The notes beneath the pieces are model-generated. The model had not been told where the DNA came from and did not search any database. It saw nothing but the letters and a program-made list of their open reading frames with translations. A stretch of 64,000 nucleotides of DNA from Natronomonas sp. CBA1123 (GTDB lineage: Archaea > Halobacteriota > Halobacteria > Halobacteriales > Haloarculaceae): assembly GCF_009741925.1 (NCBI RefSeq), contig NZ_WPCC01000008.1, positions 29,196-93,195 of the forward strand, written 5' to 3'. The translations under genes and the position numbers were made by a program. Below are positions 27,689 through 36,313 of this stretch, one piece after another. Position 1 is the stretch's first letter; every line of letters begins with the position of its first letter.

Positions 27689-28951
27689 TTACAAGTATCC
27701 TAACAGTGGTGCACCGAGGGTAAACAGCCAGCCGAGGGCCCCGACGACGAGCGAATCGGGTCGGCTTTCGCCCGATTCGCGCATGGCTGCTCCGACGGCG
27801 ACGAGGCCGACCGCGAGCAGTACCGCCCCGCGGTGTAACACCACGCGCAGCGGCAGCACCGAGACGCCCATCGCGGCGAAATCGACGACGAAGGCAGCCC
27901 CGAGTCCCACCGCGGCGAAGGCGAACGCCCACACGCGGTCGGAGCCCCTCCCCAGCAGGTACGCAATCGCGGGTGTCCCGACCGCGAGTGCGATGTACAG
28001 CGGCGCGGCGATGGCCTTCGGTGGGAGTGCCGGAAACGTGGTCTCGAGGAGGATGCCGACGTGGCGCACGGCCGTATACAGCGCGAACAGTGCCCCGCCG
28101 AGGCCGAGTTCGCGGCGGTGCTGCCGGAAGAACTGCACGGTCTCACGTTTCATGCGCCGGCTCCGACCGACGACACCGAACAGCGCCAACGGCAGGAGCG
28201 CGCCGACGAGTCGAACCCCGGTTACCCACCCGTCGGCGTCCATCGTACCGTTGTCGTACGGCATCCGGACGACCTCCTCGACGTAGGGTTTGTCCATGAA
28301 GTCGCGTTCGATGGCCCGTTGGGAGTCGCTGATTCCGGTCACGGTGTGTCGGAGCCGAAACCAGTCCCAGTGTTCCTCGTGGCTCTGGATGGCGGTCCAC
28401 TCCTCGTTCGGGTCCTCGTAGGCGCGAATGTGGCTCCGTGACCCGAGGTACGTCCCCGAGTGGAGTTGGTAGGATTCGCCGAGCCACCGGCCACCGCCGT
28501 CCGTTTCGACGTAGACGTATCGGTTCGCGCCGGTCGCCGGCGCCCACTGGATGATTTCGGTGAGGTTGGTCGCGTTCGTGTCGATATCGACGCGGTCGGC
28601 CGACACCGTATCGCTGTCGGCTTCATAGTCGGCGTCCGGGTCCGACTCCCACTCCAGGGCCGACTGCTCGGTGAGCGCCGTGCGGATGTCGCGAGGGTTC
28701 CCGTAGAAGACGATGTTGATGCCGAGGGTTCGACTGCTGTGGTCCGGGCGCCTCGCGGTGTAGGGCCACAGCTTGGTGCCGTTGTCCGTCGGTTCGACCA
28801 GCTGCGGCTCCGAGGGCTGCTCGGTGGGAACGCCCCACAGCGGCCACTCCGCGAGGACGATGGCGCCGCCGAGACTCGCGACGAGGACGAGCGCGGCGGC
28901 GACCCACGCCGCCTCGTCCCCGATATCGAATTCGCCTTCCGAGTTGCCCAT
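27689..28951 (-). CDS. LssY_C-like membrane protein
   Basis: A 420-residue protein. One N-terminal helix precedes an extracellular domain with the pattern TLGINIVFYGNPRDIRTAL, WLGESYQLHSGTYLGSRSHI and HWDWFRLRHTVTGISDSQRA, which resembles the LssY C-terminal domain. Five to six helices follow in the second half. LssY_C domains are often found with PAP2 phosphatases, and a PAP2 gene lies two genes away here. Function unknown; membrane-lipid processing is plausible. I rate the family match as moderate. Confidence 0.6.
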   Translation of the reverse strand: MGNSEGEFDIGDEAAWVAAALVLVASLGGAIVLAEWPLWGVPTEQPSEPQLVEPTDNGTKLWPYTARRPDHSSRTLGINIVFYGNPRDIRTALTEQSALEWESDPDADYEADSDTVSADRVDIDTNATNLTEIIQWAPATGANRYVYVETDGGGRWLGESYQLHSGTYLGSRSHIRAYEDPNEEWTAIQSHEEHWDWFRLRHTVTGISDSQRAIERDFMDKPYVEEVVRMPYDNGTMDADGWVTGVRLVGALLPLALFGVVGRSRRMKRETVQFFRQHRRELGLGGALFALYTAVRHVGILLETTFPALPPKAIAAPLYIALAVGTPAIAYLLGRGSDRVWAFAFAAVGLGAAFVVDFAAMGVSVLPLRVVLHRGAVLLAVGLVAVGAAMRESGESRPDSLVVGALGWLFTLGAPLLGYL

Positions 28952-29037
28952 TCACGTCCCGTACGGACCGACGCGTACAAAAGTCCACGGCAGTCGCGGA
29001 AAGTTGGACCTAAGTCCCCCCATACCGACGGACGGGT

Positions 29038-29625
29038 ATGTCGCTCGAGTTGGGTCGACGCCTCGTCCACGCTTCCGGTGCCGTGGTCCCCGGTGCGTAT
29101 CTGCTGGACGAACACGTCCTGGAGGTCGGTGTCGTCACGTGGCCACTCATCCAAGCGGTGGCTATCGCGGGCCTCGTCCTGACTGGCGTTCTCGAATTCG
29201 CCCGCCTCTACGGCGGTCTCGAGCACACCTTCTACGACCGCCTCACCCGCGAGTACGAGCAGGACAGCATCGCCGGCTACGCGCTGTACGTCCTCAGCGG
29301 CACCGTCGTCGTCCTCCTGTTCGAACCGCGAATCGCGGTGCCCGCGCTGTTCATGCTGACACTCGGAGACCCGGTCAGCGGGATGCTCTCGTCGGGAGAA
29401 CTGCGAACCGTGAAACGTCCCCGCGTCCTCGTCGGGATGTTCACCGTCAGCCTCCTGTTGGCTCTCCCGTTCGTCCCCGTCGTCGCTGCCGTCGCGGGGG
29501 CGGCGGGGGCGACGGTCGCCGACGGCGTCAAACCCATCGTTCGCGGGTTCGTCGTCGACGACAACCTCACTATCCCCATCGTCGCGGCCGTCGCGATGTG
29601 GGCCGCCATCTATTTGCTTCCGTAG
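29038..29625 (+). CDS. Dolichol-kinase-like CTP-dependent lipid kinase
   Basis: A 195-residue membrane protein with about six helices. It has the CTP-transferase motif FMLTLGDPVSGMLSSGE, seen in dolichol kinase and phosphatidate cytidylyltransferase families, and a His-rich N-terminus LGRRLVHASGAVVPG typical of the SEC59 type. Dolichol kinase would phosphorylate dolichol for archaeal N-glycosylation. The start ATG at 29038 follows a GC-rich leader. Length is shorter than eukaryotic SEC59 but normal for archaeal homologues. Confidence 0.82.
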   Translation: MSLELGRRLVHASGAVVPGAYLLDEHVLEVGVVTWPLIQAVAIAGLVLTGVLEFARLYGGLEHTFYDRLTREYEQDSIAGYALYVLSGTVVVLLFEPRIAVPALFMLTLGDPVSGMLSSGELRTVKRPRVLVGMFTVSLLLALPFVPVVAAVAGAAGATVADGVKPIVRGFVVDDNLTIPIVAAVAMWAAIYLLP

Positions 29626-29658
29626 TGGGCCGTCCCGACCACTGAGATTGGCTGGATG

Positions 29659-29665
29659 ATATATG
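29659..29665 (+). promoter_or_regulatory. TATA-like box for the repeat membrane protein
   Basis: The stretch atatatg lies about 29 nt before the ATG at 29691, predicting a leaderless mRNA. Confidence 0.5.
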
Positions 29666-29690
29666 TGATATCGGGGAAAAACGCCCACAC

Positions 29691-30017
29691 ATGAGCTTCG
29701 ATTGGGAAGACGTGACTGGCGTGGTTGTCGTCGGTCTGCTGCTCATCGCACTTGGATTGACCGTCGCGGGCATCGAGACGCTAGCTGGGTTCGACGTGCT
29801 CGCCGCTGGTGACTCCGCGGTCGGATACCTCGCAGCCGGGAACTTCAGCGTGGGCGTCCTTTCGGCAGGCGTCTTCTCGGTCGGCATCTTCGCGGCCGGG
29901 ATTTTCTCGGTTGGCGTTTTCGCTATCGGTATCTTCTCGATAGGTATCTTCTCGTTCGGCATCTACGCTGCCGGCTTTTACGCCGTCCGACGGTACGTCA
30001 AATCGGCCGAAAACTGA
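29691..30017 (+). CDS. Small membrane protein with glycine-pentad repeats
   Basis: A 108-residue protein. One helix (about residues 10-28) is followed by some nine near-tandem pentads from about residue 47 to 92, each close to (S/A)-x-G-(V/I)-(F/L/Y), for example SVGVL, SAGVF, SVGIF, AAGIF, SVGVF, SIGIF, SFGIY. A short basic tail RRYVKSAEN ends the protein. The pattern fits a hydrophobic repeat fold or a packed beta/helix structure; pentapeptide-repeat proteins are a distant analogy. Function unknown. It has its own promoter. Confidence 0.65.
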   Translation: MSFDWEDVTGVVVVGLLLIALGLTVAGIETLAGFDVLAAGDSAVGYLAAGNFSVGVLSAGVFSVGIFAAGIFSVGVFAIGIFSIGIFSFGIYAAGFYAVRRYVKSAEN

Positions 30018-30037
30018 GGGGTGGAGAACGTGGCGAC

Positions 30038-30202
30038 TTAACCCAAAAGGAGCGGCACACCGAAGACGACGGCCATCCCGACGAGCGCGACGACGAAGCC
30101 GACAGCCACGTCACGGGCAGTGTAGTCGCTCTGCGGTGCGGTGGTTCGCTCCTCGGACGATTCGTGCGGGTGGTGTTCGTGGTCAGCGTGGTCGTCGCTC
30201 AT
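30038..30202 (-). CDS. Small His-rich single-helix membrane protein
   Basis: A 54-residue ORF starting MSDDHADHEHHPHESSEERT, with eight His, Asp or Glu clusters in the first 20 residues, then a hydrophobic helix (about residues 32-53) ending VPLLLG. It is too short for easy detection but the codon use matches its neighbours. Similar tiny His-rich tail-anchored proteins occur widely in haloarchaea; no function is known. It lies 31 bp from the creatininase gene on the same strand. Confidence 0.65.
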   Translation of the reverse strand: MSDDHADHEHHPHESSEERTTAPQSDYTARDVAVGFVVALVGMAVVFGVPLLLG

Positions 30203-30233
30203 ACCCATCGCTGGGACCGGCCGGTACTTTGGC

Positions 30234-31022
30234 CTATCGTTCCTCGGTCCGCTCGCGGACGTGGTCTCGCGGGCCGAGCGTCTCCCAGGGCTGGGCGTCC
30301 AGCCACGTACACAACTCGATTAGCTGCTCGCAGGCGGCCTCGAACAGCTGCTGGCCCTTCTCGGCGGAGGCGTCGGTCGGGTCGCCGAAAGCGCCGTTGT
30401 CGGCGTTCTCGATGGAGTCGTAGAACAGTCTCGCACCGTTTCGATGGGTGGCCGCGGATTCGATATCGGTCAACCCGCCGTCTCGGGCGGCTTCGAGTTC
30501 GCCCTCCCGAACGAGGTCGGCGATGTGCCACACCATCGAGGTCTCCTTCGGACCCGCGTGAGGGCCGTTCTGTTCGAAGAGGTCGTCGACCAACTCCGGG
30601 ATGGACTCGTCCCACATCCACTCGACGGCGTAGGCGGCGGCGTCCTCGTGGAGTCGTCGACCGACCTCCTGAAGATGTTCGACGTTGCCGCCGTGGGCGT
30701 TGACGTAGACGATGCGGTCGATGCCCTGATAGACGAGGCTCCGGGATAACGACTCCATGTAATCGCGGAAGACGGGCGCGTCGACCGACATCGTCCCGTG
30801 GAACTGGCGGTGGTGGGGACTGACGCCGATGTTCACGGTGGGCGTACACAGCAGGTCGGCGCGGTCGGCGGCCGCCCGCGCCAATCCCTCCGCGATGACG
30901 TGGTCGGTCGAGAGCGGTAGATGCGGTCCGTGCTGTTCCGTCGAGCCGACGGGGACGACTGCGAGAGATTCCTCGGCGAGATGGTCGCCGGCTTCCGGCC
31001 ACGTCGCGTCTCCGAGATACAT
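30234..31022 (-). CDS. Creatininase family protein
   Basis: A 262-residue metal-dependent amidohydrolase. Metal ligands and active-site motifs are present: VPVGSTEQHGPHLPLSTDH (Glu, His, Asp), SPHHRQFHGTMS, and IVYVNAHGGNVEHL. The family includes creatininase, archaeal FAPy deformylase (ArfB) and peptide-processing MftE-like enzymes. In archaea, the riboflavin/F420 ArfB type is one option, but this cannot be fixed from sequence alone. Confidence 0.88.
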   Translation of the reverse strand: MYLGDATWPEAGDHLAEESLAVVPVGSTEQHGPHLPLSTDHVIAEGLARAAADRADLLCTPTVNIGVSPHHRQFHGTMSVDAPVFRDYMESLSRSLVYQGIDRIVYVNAHGGNVEHLQEVGRRLHEDAAAYAVEWMWDESIPELVDDLFEQNGPHAGPKETSMVWHIADLVREGELEAARDGGLTDIESAATHRNGARLFYDSIENADNGAFGDPTDASAEKGQQLFEAACEQLIELCTWLDAQPWETLGPRDHVRERTEER

Positions 31023-31060
31023 GTTCGGGTAGTCGAGACCGGGGACAAAGAAGGGTGTCC

Positions 31061-32614
31061 CTACGCGGCTCTATAAAACAGGAACAGAAAGACTGCCCCC
31101 GCGGCCACGCCGAGGAACTCGTAGGGCTGGCTGTGAAACGCCAACACCGAACTGGCGACGAACAGCGCACCCGCAATCACCGCATAGCCGACGGCCCGGC
31201 CCGTCGAATCGTCCTGTCGGTCGGTTTTGACTCGTAGTTCGTTCCGCTCGATGCGGTCCAACAGCCTGTCGGCCCGCGTCGGCAGGCGAGCAAGCGCCGG
31301 GACCGAAGTCCGAACGTCCGAGGTAATCTCCCCGGCGACGTTTCGGACTTCCCGCTGGAAGAGGCCGTGTTCGAGGAGGAACGACCGGACGAAGGCGACG
31401 AAGTCGAACTCGGGGTCGAGTTGCCGGCAGACCCCCTCGGCGACGGTCCCCACCCGGATGAGCAACATCACGTTCGGCGGAATCCGGAACGGGAAGTCGT
31501 GAAGCATCTCGAACAGTTCCGTGAAGATGTCCCGCCAGTCGATGTCCGAGCGGCCTTCGAGGTTCTCCATCGCGAGTTCGACGACGTGGCGGACCTCCGT
31601 TCGGTCGACCGTCGGCGAGAGCACGTCGAGGGCGACGAGGGCGTCGATGATGCCGTCGGCGTCGCGACGCGCCAGCGACTGATAGAGGTCGACGATTCGC
31701 GCCTGCGTCTCCGGGGCGAGCCGCTCGCTCATCCCGTAGTCGAAGATGAGCAGTCGGCCGTCGTCGAGAACGGCGAGGTTACCGGGGTGGGGGTCGGCGT
31801 GGAAGACGCCGTGTTCTAGCCCCATCGTGAGATACACGTCGGCGATACGGCGGGCCATCTCCTCGGGGTCGACGCCGACGCGGTCGAGTGCGCCCTCGTC
31901 GGTCACCTTCCGACCGGTGACGTACTCCATGACCAACACCCGTTCTGTCGTCCGCGCTTCGTCGACCTCGGGGATGTACACCCGGTCGTCGTCGGCGAAG
32001 TTCTCGCCGATGTCCCGCATCATCCCCGCCTCCCGCTGGAAGTCCAGTTCCTCGAGGATGATGCGCTCGAAGTCGTCGGCAATGTTCCGAACCGAGTACT
32101 CTTGGCGCTCGCTGGCGAAAAACCCGACGACGGGGACGAGTCGCCTGATGACCCGGAGGTCGCGCTCGATTCGGGGTTTCAACCCCGGCCGCCGGACCTT
32201 CAGTGCGACCGTCTCGCCGTCGACGACCGCGGTGTAGACGTAGGCCAACGACCCGCCAGCGACCGGGTCGAGCGTCTCGGCGTCGACCGCATCACCGAGG
32301 TCTGCCGCGACTAGTTCGGCCGGGTCCTGTCCGGTCTCCTCCGGCACCTCGTCCTGCAGCGTCGCGAGCGCCTCGGCGTACACCGGCGGAACGATGTCGG
32401 GACGGGTCGACAGCACCTGTCCGGCCTTGATGAACGCCGCGCCCAACTCCAAGAGCGTCTCGACCAACCGCTCGGCGCGCCGACGGTGGGTCTCTTCGGG
32501 GACGTGACGGGACCCGCCGAAGAGGATGAACCGCCGCCGGTCGCGGAGCAACGCGACCGCAAACGGCAGCAGGCGCACGGTGACCTGCAGGAACCGCCGA
32601 TTGAATCCCCTCAT
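31061..32614 (-). CDS. ABC1/AarF (UbiB-like) kinase-family protein
   Basis: A 517-residue atypical kinase-like protein. Motifs in order: ALGAAFIKAGQVLSTRPDI-type KxGQ (FIKAGQVLSTRPDIVPP), the Ala-rich nucleotide loop GGSLAYVYTA, the ion-pair Lys in VALKVRRPG, VMEYVTG, the catalytic HADPHPGNL and the IFDYGMS Asp. Two helices end the protein. The family supports isoprenoid-quinone biosynthesis and membrane lipid handling. Start chosen at 32614 (MRGFNRRFLQ); the 49-residue extension is Arg-rich and non-coding-like. Confidence 0.9.
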   Translation of the reverse strand: MRGFNRRFLQVTVRLLPFAVALLRDRRRFILFGGSRHVPEETHRRRAERLVETLLELGAAFIKAGQVLSTRPDIVPPVYAEALATLQDEVPEETGQDPAELVAADLGDAVDAETLDPVAGGSLAYVYTAVVDGETVALKVRRPGLKPRIERDLRVIRRLVPVVGFFASERQEYSVRNIADDFERIILEELDFQREAGMMRDIGENFADDDRVYIPEVDEARTTERVLVMEYVTGRKVTDEGALDRVGVDPEEMARRIADVYLTMGLEHGVFHADPHPGNLAVLDDGRLLIFDYGMSERLAPETQARIVDLYQSLARRDADGIIDALVALDVLSPTVDRTEVRHVVELAMENLEGRSDIDWRDIFTELFEMLHDFPFRIPPNVMLLIRVGTVAEGVCRQLDPEFDFVAFVRSFLLEHGLFQREVRNVAGEITSDVRTSVPALARLPTRADRLLDRIERNELRVKTDRQDDSTGRAVGYAVIAGALFVASSVLAFHSQPYEFLGVAAGAVFLFLFYRAA

Positions 32615-32697
32615 TTCGCCACCGACCGGGCATCGATGGAGTGCCCTGACATACGCCCCGTTTGAATGGCCCGCGTGAAATACGTACCCGACGCCGA

Positions 32698-33054
32698 TTA
32701 GGGTGCGCCGGCGACGACGACCCGGAGCCGTTCGTCGCCGTGGTTGTGCAGTTGCCGCCACGTCTCGCTCCCGACGCGAATCGCCTCCCCCGAGGAGAGC
32801 GTCGCCTCAGTCTCGGGCGGTTCGTCCTCGCTCCCGCCCAACTGGACGGTAAGTTCGCCGTCGACGACGAGGTACACCTCTTCTTGGCCGTCGCCCGCGT
32901 GGTCGTGGGGCTTCCCCTTCGCCTCGGGTTCGAGTTCAAGTAGCGTCACGCCGAGGTTCTCACAGTCCAGTGGCTCCCGGAAGAACCACATCCCGCCGTA
33001 CTCCTCCGGAACGACGCTGTCGATGTCGCCGGTGCTCGCCGTCTCGTAGTCCAT
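32698..33054 (-). CDS. Cupin domain protein
   Basis: A 118-residue single-domain cupin. Motif 1 is visible as HDHAGDGQEEVYLVVDGEL and motif 2 is weaker (GSETWRQLHNHGDERLRVVV). The metal-binding His and Glu are kept. Small cupins bind metals and act as dioxygenases, isomerases or sensors; the substrate cannot be predicted. Confidence 0.85.
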   Translation of the reverse strand: MDYETASTGDIDSVVPEEYGGMWFFREPLDCENLGVTLLELEPEAKGKPHDHAGDGQEEVYLVVDGELTVQLGGSEDEPPETEATLSSGEAIRVGSETWRQLHNHGDERLRVVVAGAP

Positions 33055-33126
33055 ACCGTCTTTTCGCCCGGTCGGATGTTAAACGTGGGCCAAAGCGTAT
33101 ATTCGACCACGGATAGCAGTCCGGGT

Positions 33127-33807
33127 ATGGAAACCTACTCGACGCCCGGTCGAACCGCCTACCCACGGTTCCGCAGCGTCGCGGTGCCCGCGGCGGCGCT
33201 CGTCGCGGTCAACATCGCCCTGATGTACGTCGTCGCCGCGACGCCGCTGTCGGCGGTCAACGATGTGCTGTTTTCGGTGCCGATACTCGGCCTCATCGTC
33301 TATGGCGCCGCTCTGACCGGCGGGAACATCGCGGCCGAACGCGGACTCCAATCCGGTTCGATGGCGCTGGCGGCGTTCGGTACCCTCCTCCTGCAGGTCG
33401 CATACGGCCTGTTCGGCGGCGGCGTCCTCGGTCGAGCGCCCGCGGACCTCCGTGGGACGCTGTTGGCCGTCACGCTCGCCGTCACCGTCGCGATGACCGT
33501 CGCCATCGCGGCCTACGTCTACCTGCGGGACGCCGAGTTCGACCACTGGAGCACGTGGTCCTTCGGCGCGTTCATCGTCGGCGCCGTCCTCGTGTTGGTC
33601 GGGTCGTTCGTCACCGTCGTTCTCGCCGTCGGCTTCCTGTTCATCTTCCTCGGGTTCGCGTTGCGACTCGGCTACGAAATCTGGCATGTTAAGGCGAACT
33701 ACGACCCGAACTCCGCGTTGGTGCACGCACTCGGCATCTACGTCGCCTTTACCGGTGTGTTCGTTCACGTCCTCCAGATTGCGCTCCGGATGTTCGCCGA
33801 GCGGTGA
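33127..33807 (+). CDS. Seven-helix membrane protein, possibly Bax-inhibitor-1-like
   Basis: A 226-residue protein with about seven hydrophobic segments. The start is chosen at 33127 (METYSTPGRTAYP). The arrangement of helices and a C-terminal pair ending HALGIYVAFTGVFVHVLQIAL resemble BI-1/YccA family proteins, but hallmark residues are not clear. Gly-rich helix starts such as VPILGLIVYGAALTGGNIAA support a compact bundle. Treat the family name as tentative. Confidence 0.55.
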   Translation: METYSTPGRTAYPRFRSVAVPAAALVAVNIALMYVVAATPLSAVNDVLFSVPILGLIVYGAALTGGNIAAERGLQSGSMALAAFGTLLLQVAYGLFGGGVLGRAPADLRGTLLAVTLAVTVAMTVAIAAYVYLRDAEFDHWSTWSFGAFIVGAVLVLVGSFVTVVLAVGFLFIFLGFALRLGYEIWHVKANYDPNSALVHALGIYVAFTGVFVHVLQIALRMFAER

Positions 33808-33812
33808 ACGCG

Positions 33813-34022
33813 CTACTCGTCGTGCTCTACGGCGTCGGCGATTCGCTCGGTGGCGCGGACGAGTCGCCAGAGGAGATAGACGACGAAGACGAGAGCGACG
33901 GCAACGGCCCCAAACAGTAGCTGTTGGGCGATGAGGAGGCTGTACAGCAGTGCGATAGCGGCGACGACGGCGACGATGGCGGGGCCGGCTTTGATACGGT
34001 CCCGCGGTTCCAGGGAGGGCAT
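33813..34022 (-). CDS. Small two-helix membrane protein
   Basis: A 69-residue protein, MPSLEPRDRIKAGPAIVAVV at the start, with two adjacent membrane segments and an amphipathic tail (LLWRLVRATERIADAVEHDE). Codon usage agrees with the neighbourhood. Function unknown. It is convergent with the 33127 gene and divergent from thyA. Confidence 0.6.
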   Translation of the reverse strand: MPSLEPRDRIKAGPAIVAVVAAIALLYSLLIAQQLLFGAVAVALVFVVYLLWRLVRATERIADAVEHDE

Positions 34023-34103
34023 GACTTCGACCTCGCTCGGCCGGGAGAAAACGGTTCGGACCGAACCGTTTTACCCCCTCGGTGCGCCACCAACGGATAG
34101 TAA

Positions 34104-35129
34104 ATGCGCCAGTATCTCGACCTCGTCTCGGACGTACTCGCCGAGGGGACGTACAAACCCAACCGGACCGGTGTCGACACGGTCGCCTCGTTCAGCCACC
34201 ACTACGAGGTCGACCTCGCCGAGGGGTTTCCCCTGTTGACGACGAAGAAGATGGACGGCTACCGCTGGAACTCGCTCATCCACGAACTCATGTGGTATCT
34301 CTCGGGGGAGGAACACATCCGAAACCTCCGCGAGGAGACGAAAATCTGGGACGCGTGGGCCGACGAGGACGGTCATCTCGACACAGCCTACGGCCGCTTT
34401 TGGCGGCGGTTCCCGGTTCCGGAGGGAACGAACCGACTCCCGGGCGAGAGTTGGCCCGACGATAGCCACCGCTGGACGACCACGGAAACGGCCCCCGACG
34501 GCACCGAACGGCAGGTCTTCGACCAACTCCAGTACGTCCTCGACACGCTCGAAGAGAACCCCCACTCCCGACGATTGGTCATCAATGCGTGGCACCCGGC
34601 GAACGCCGCCGTCTCGACGCTGCCGCCGTGTCACTACACCTACGTGTTCAACGTCCAGGGCGACCGTCTGAACGTCCACCTCACCCAGCGCTCGGGGGAC
34701 ATCGCGCTGGGCGTGCCGTTCAACCTCGCGGCGTACTCGCTTTTGGCTCACGCCGTCGCCAACCGAACCGACTTCGAGGTCGGCTCGTTCGGCCACACCA
34801 TCGTCGACGCCCACGTCTACTGCGGGGAGGGACAGCGCGGCGAGTGGTACGCGGACAATCTCGGGCGGCTACAGGAGCGACTCGATGGAGTCTCGGACTC
34901 CTCGGAGTACGGCGACGTGCGGGCGTGGCTCGAATCCGAAGCCCCGGCAGAACCCGACGGTGAGGGCTACGACCACGTCCCCGGACTGTTGCGGCAACTC
35001 ACCCGCAAGCCGCGCGACCGGCCGCGCATCGAGGTCGCCGACAAGCCGCTCGACGAACTCACCTACGACGACATCCAGTTACACGAGTACGACCCCGCGG
35101 ACGGACTGGAGTTCGCGGTCGCCGAATGA
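34104..35129 (+). CDS. thyA: Thymidylate synthase
   Basis: A 341-residue ThyA-type enzyme making dTMP from dUMP with methylene-tetrahydrofolate. It has the Arg-containing loop KPNRTGVDTVASF, WYLSGEEHIRNLRE, the catalytic Cys in LPPCHYTYVFNVQGDRL, and the QRSGDIALGVPFNLAAYSL dUMP-binding region. An insertion (about residues 104-135) and a C-terminal extension make it longer than the E. coli enzyme. The stop overlaps folA (ATGA), so thyA and folA are co-translated, a logical pair since ThyA makes dihydrofolate. Confidence 0.97.
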   Translation: MRQYLDLVSDVLAEGTYKPNRTGVDTVASFSHHYEVDLAEGFPLLTTKKMDGYRWNSLIHELMWYLSGEEHIRNLREETKIWDAWADEDGHLDTAYGRFWRRFPVPEGTNRLPGESWPDDSHRWTTTETAPDGTERQVFDQLQYVLDTLEENPHSRRLVINAWHPANAAVSTLPPCHYTYVFNVQGDRLNVHLTQRSGDIALGVPFNLAAYSLLAHAVANRTDFEVGSFGHTIVDAHVYCGEGQRGEWYADNLGRLQERLDGVSDSSEYGDVRAWLESEAPAEPDGEGYDHVPGLLRQLTRKPRDRPRIEVADKPLDELTYDDIQLHEYDPADGLEFAVAE

Positions 35130-35623
35130 CGGTTCGGCTCTCTCTGGTCGCTGCCGTCGCCGAAAACGGCGTCATCGGTGCCGACGGCGAGATGCCGTGG
35201 CACTACCCCGAGGACCTCGCCCACTTCAAGGAGACGACGATGGGCCATCCGGTCGTGATGGGTCGGCGGACCTACGAGTCAATCGAGCGGCAACTCGACG
35301 GACCGCTGCCGGGGCGGACGAACGTCGTCCTCTCGCGGCAGGAGTCTCTGTCGCTGCCGGAGGGCGCCGTCCACGCCCACGACACCGACGAGGCACTCGA
35401 ACTCGCCGAGAACGCACTGGACGGCGACCGAGAGTGGGTGTACGTCGTCGGCGGTGCGACCGTCTACGAGGCGTTCATCGACGACGCCGAGGAACTGGTC
35501 GTGACCGAGGTACCGGAGGCACCCGATGGCGACACGCGGTTTCCCGAGTTCGGCGAGGAGTGGCGCGAAGTCGACCGGGAGACGGACGGGGAGTTGGCGT
35601 TCGTCACGTACCGCCGGGCGTAG
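35126..35623 (+). CDS. folA: Dihydrofolate reductase
   Basis: A 165-residue DHFR. Key features: VAAVAENGVIGADGEMPWHYPEDL with the active-site acidic residue in the following PEDLAHFKETTMG stretch, VVMGRRTYESI (NADPH) and YVVGGATVYEAFI. It recycles dihydrofolate formed by ThyA to tetrahydrofolate. The 4-bp overlap with thyA indicates coupling. Acidic surface is typical for halophiles. Confidence 0.96.
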   Translation: MTVRLSLVAAVAENGVIGADGEMPWHYPEDLAHFKETTMGHPVVMGRRTYESIERQLDGPLPGRTNVVLSRQESLSLPEGAVHAHDTDEALELAENALDGDREWVYVVGGATVYEAFIDDAEELVVTEVPEAPDGDTRFPEFGEEWREVDRETDGELAFVTYRRA

Positions 35624-35626
35624 TCG

Positions 35627-36025
35627 TTACAGTTCGTCTTTGGCGTAGATACCGAGCACGCCGCCGAGTGCGCTCAATCCGACCGTGAACACGAGTCCGA
35701 AGGCGATGATGAGGAAGCCGAAGATACCGAGTGCGGCTGGACTGTTCGGCGCACCGAGGAGCAACGCGACGACGAAGAAGCCGACGAAGAGTAGCGGTAT
35801 CGCGGCGAAGACGCCGGAAATCGCGCCGACCTTGGCACCGTGTTCGGTGTCGCCACCTTCGAGGTATGCCGCCACGCCGCCGCCGATAACCGGCGAGACG
35901 AACGGGATGAAAAAGCCGCTGACGACGCTGACGAGGGCGCCAATCAAGGCGTTGATGTAGGTGTTCGAACTACCCGGGGACTGCTCGCTGTCGACCGCTG
36001 CCGAGGTGGAGGGCTCGGAAGCCAT
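35627..36025 (-). CDS. DUF5518-like membrane protein
   Basis: A 132-residue protein starting MASEPSTSAAVDSEQSPGSS, with a disordered acidic N-terminus and then three or four membrane helices with Gly-rich turns (PFVSPVIGGGVAAYLEGGDT, AKVGAISGVFAAIPLLFVGF). The Gly-Gly-x-x-Ala-Ala-Tyr pattern followed by GAK..G is the common haloarchaeal membrane family numbered DUF5518. Function unknown. It converges with folA (3-bp gap). Confidence 0.7.
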   Translation of the reverse strand: MASEPSTSAAVDSEQSPGSSNTYINALIGALVSVVSGFFIPFVSPVIGGGVAAYLEGGDTEHGAKVGAISGVFAAIPLLFVGFFVVALLLGAPNSPAALGIFGFLIIAFGLVFTVGLSALGGVLGIYAKDEL

Positions 36026-36281
36026 GGTCCGATGTTCGTCCCGGTGTGCATAAAAACACCGGGCGCACATCGGCTGTTACCGGCGAACGTCCCCCCGTTG
36101 AGAGCCACCCTTTCGACGGCCCTCGCTCGTCGCCGACCTCCAAGGCGTCGCCGAGGGCGCTGCTGCAACCGAACCGGCGCATACAGTGGCTCAAAGTCGC
36201 TATATCGGCCGAAACGTTCAAGAGCGAATGCAGTCGAATGTACCGATGGTTCCGATGGTCGGTGGCCCGATTCAGAGGGAT

Positions 36282-36288
36282 TTTATAA
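36282..36288 (+). promoter_or_regulatory. TATA-like box for the winged-helix membrane protein
   Basis: The stretch tttataa is centred about 29 nt before the ATG at 36314, predicting a leaderless transcript. Confidence 0.6.
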
Positions 36289-36313
36289 GCCGCCGGCGTG
36301 GTGAGGAATACTG

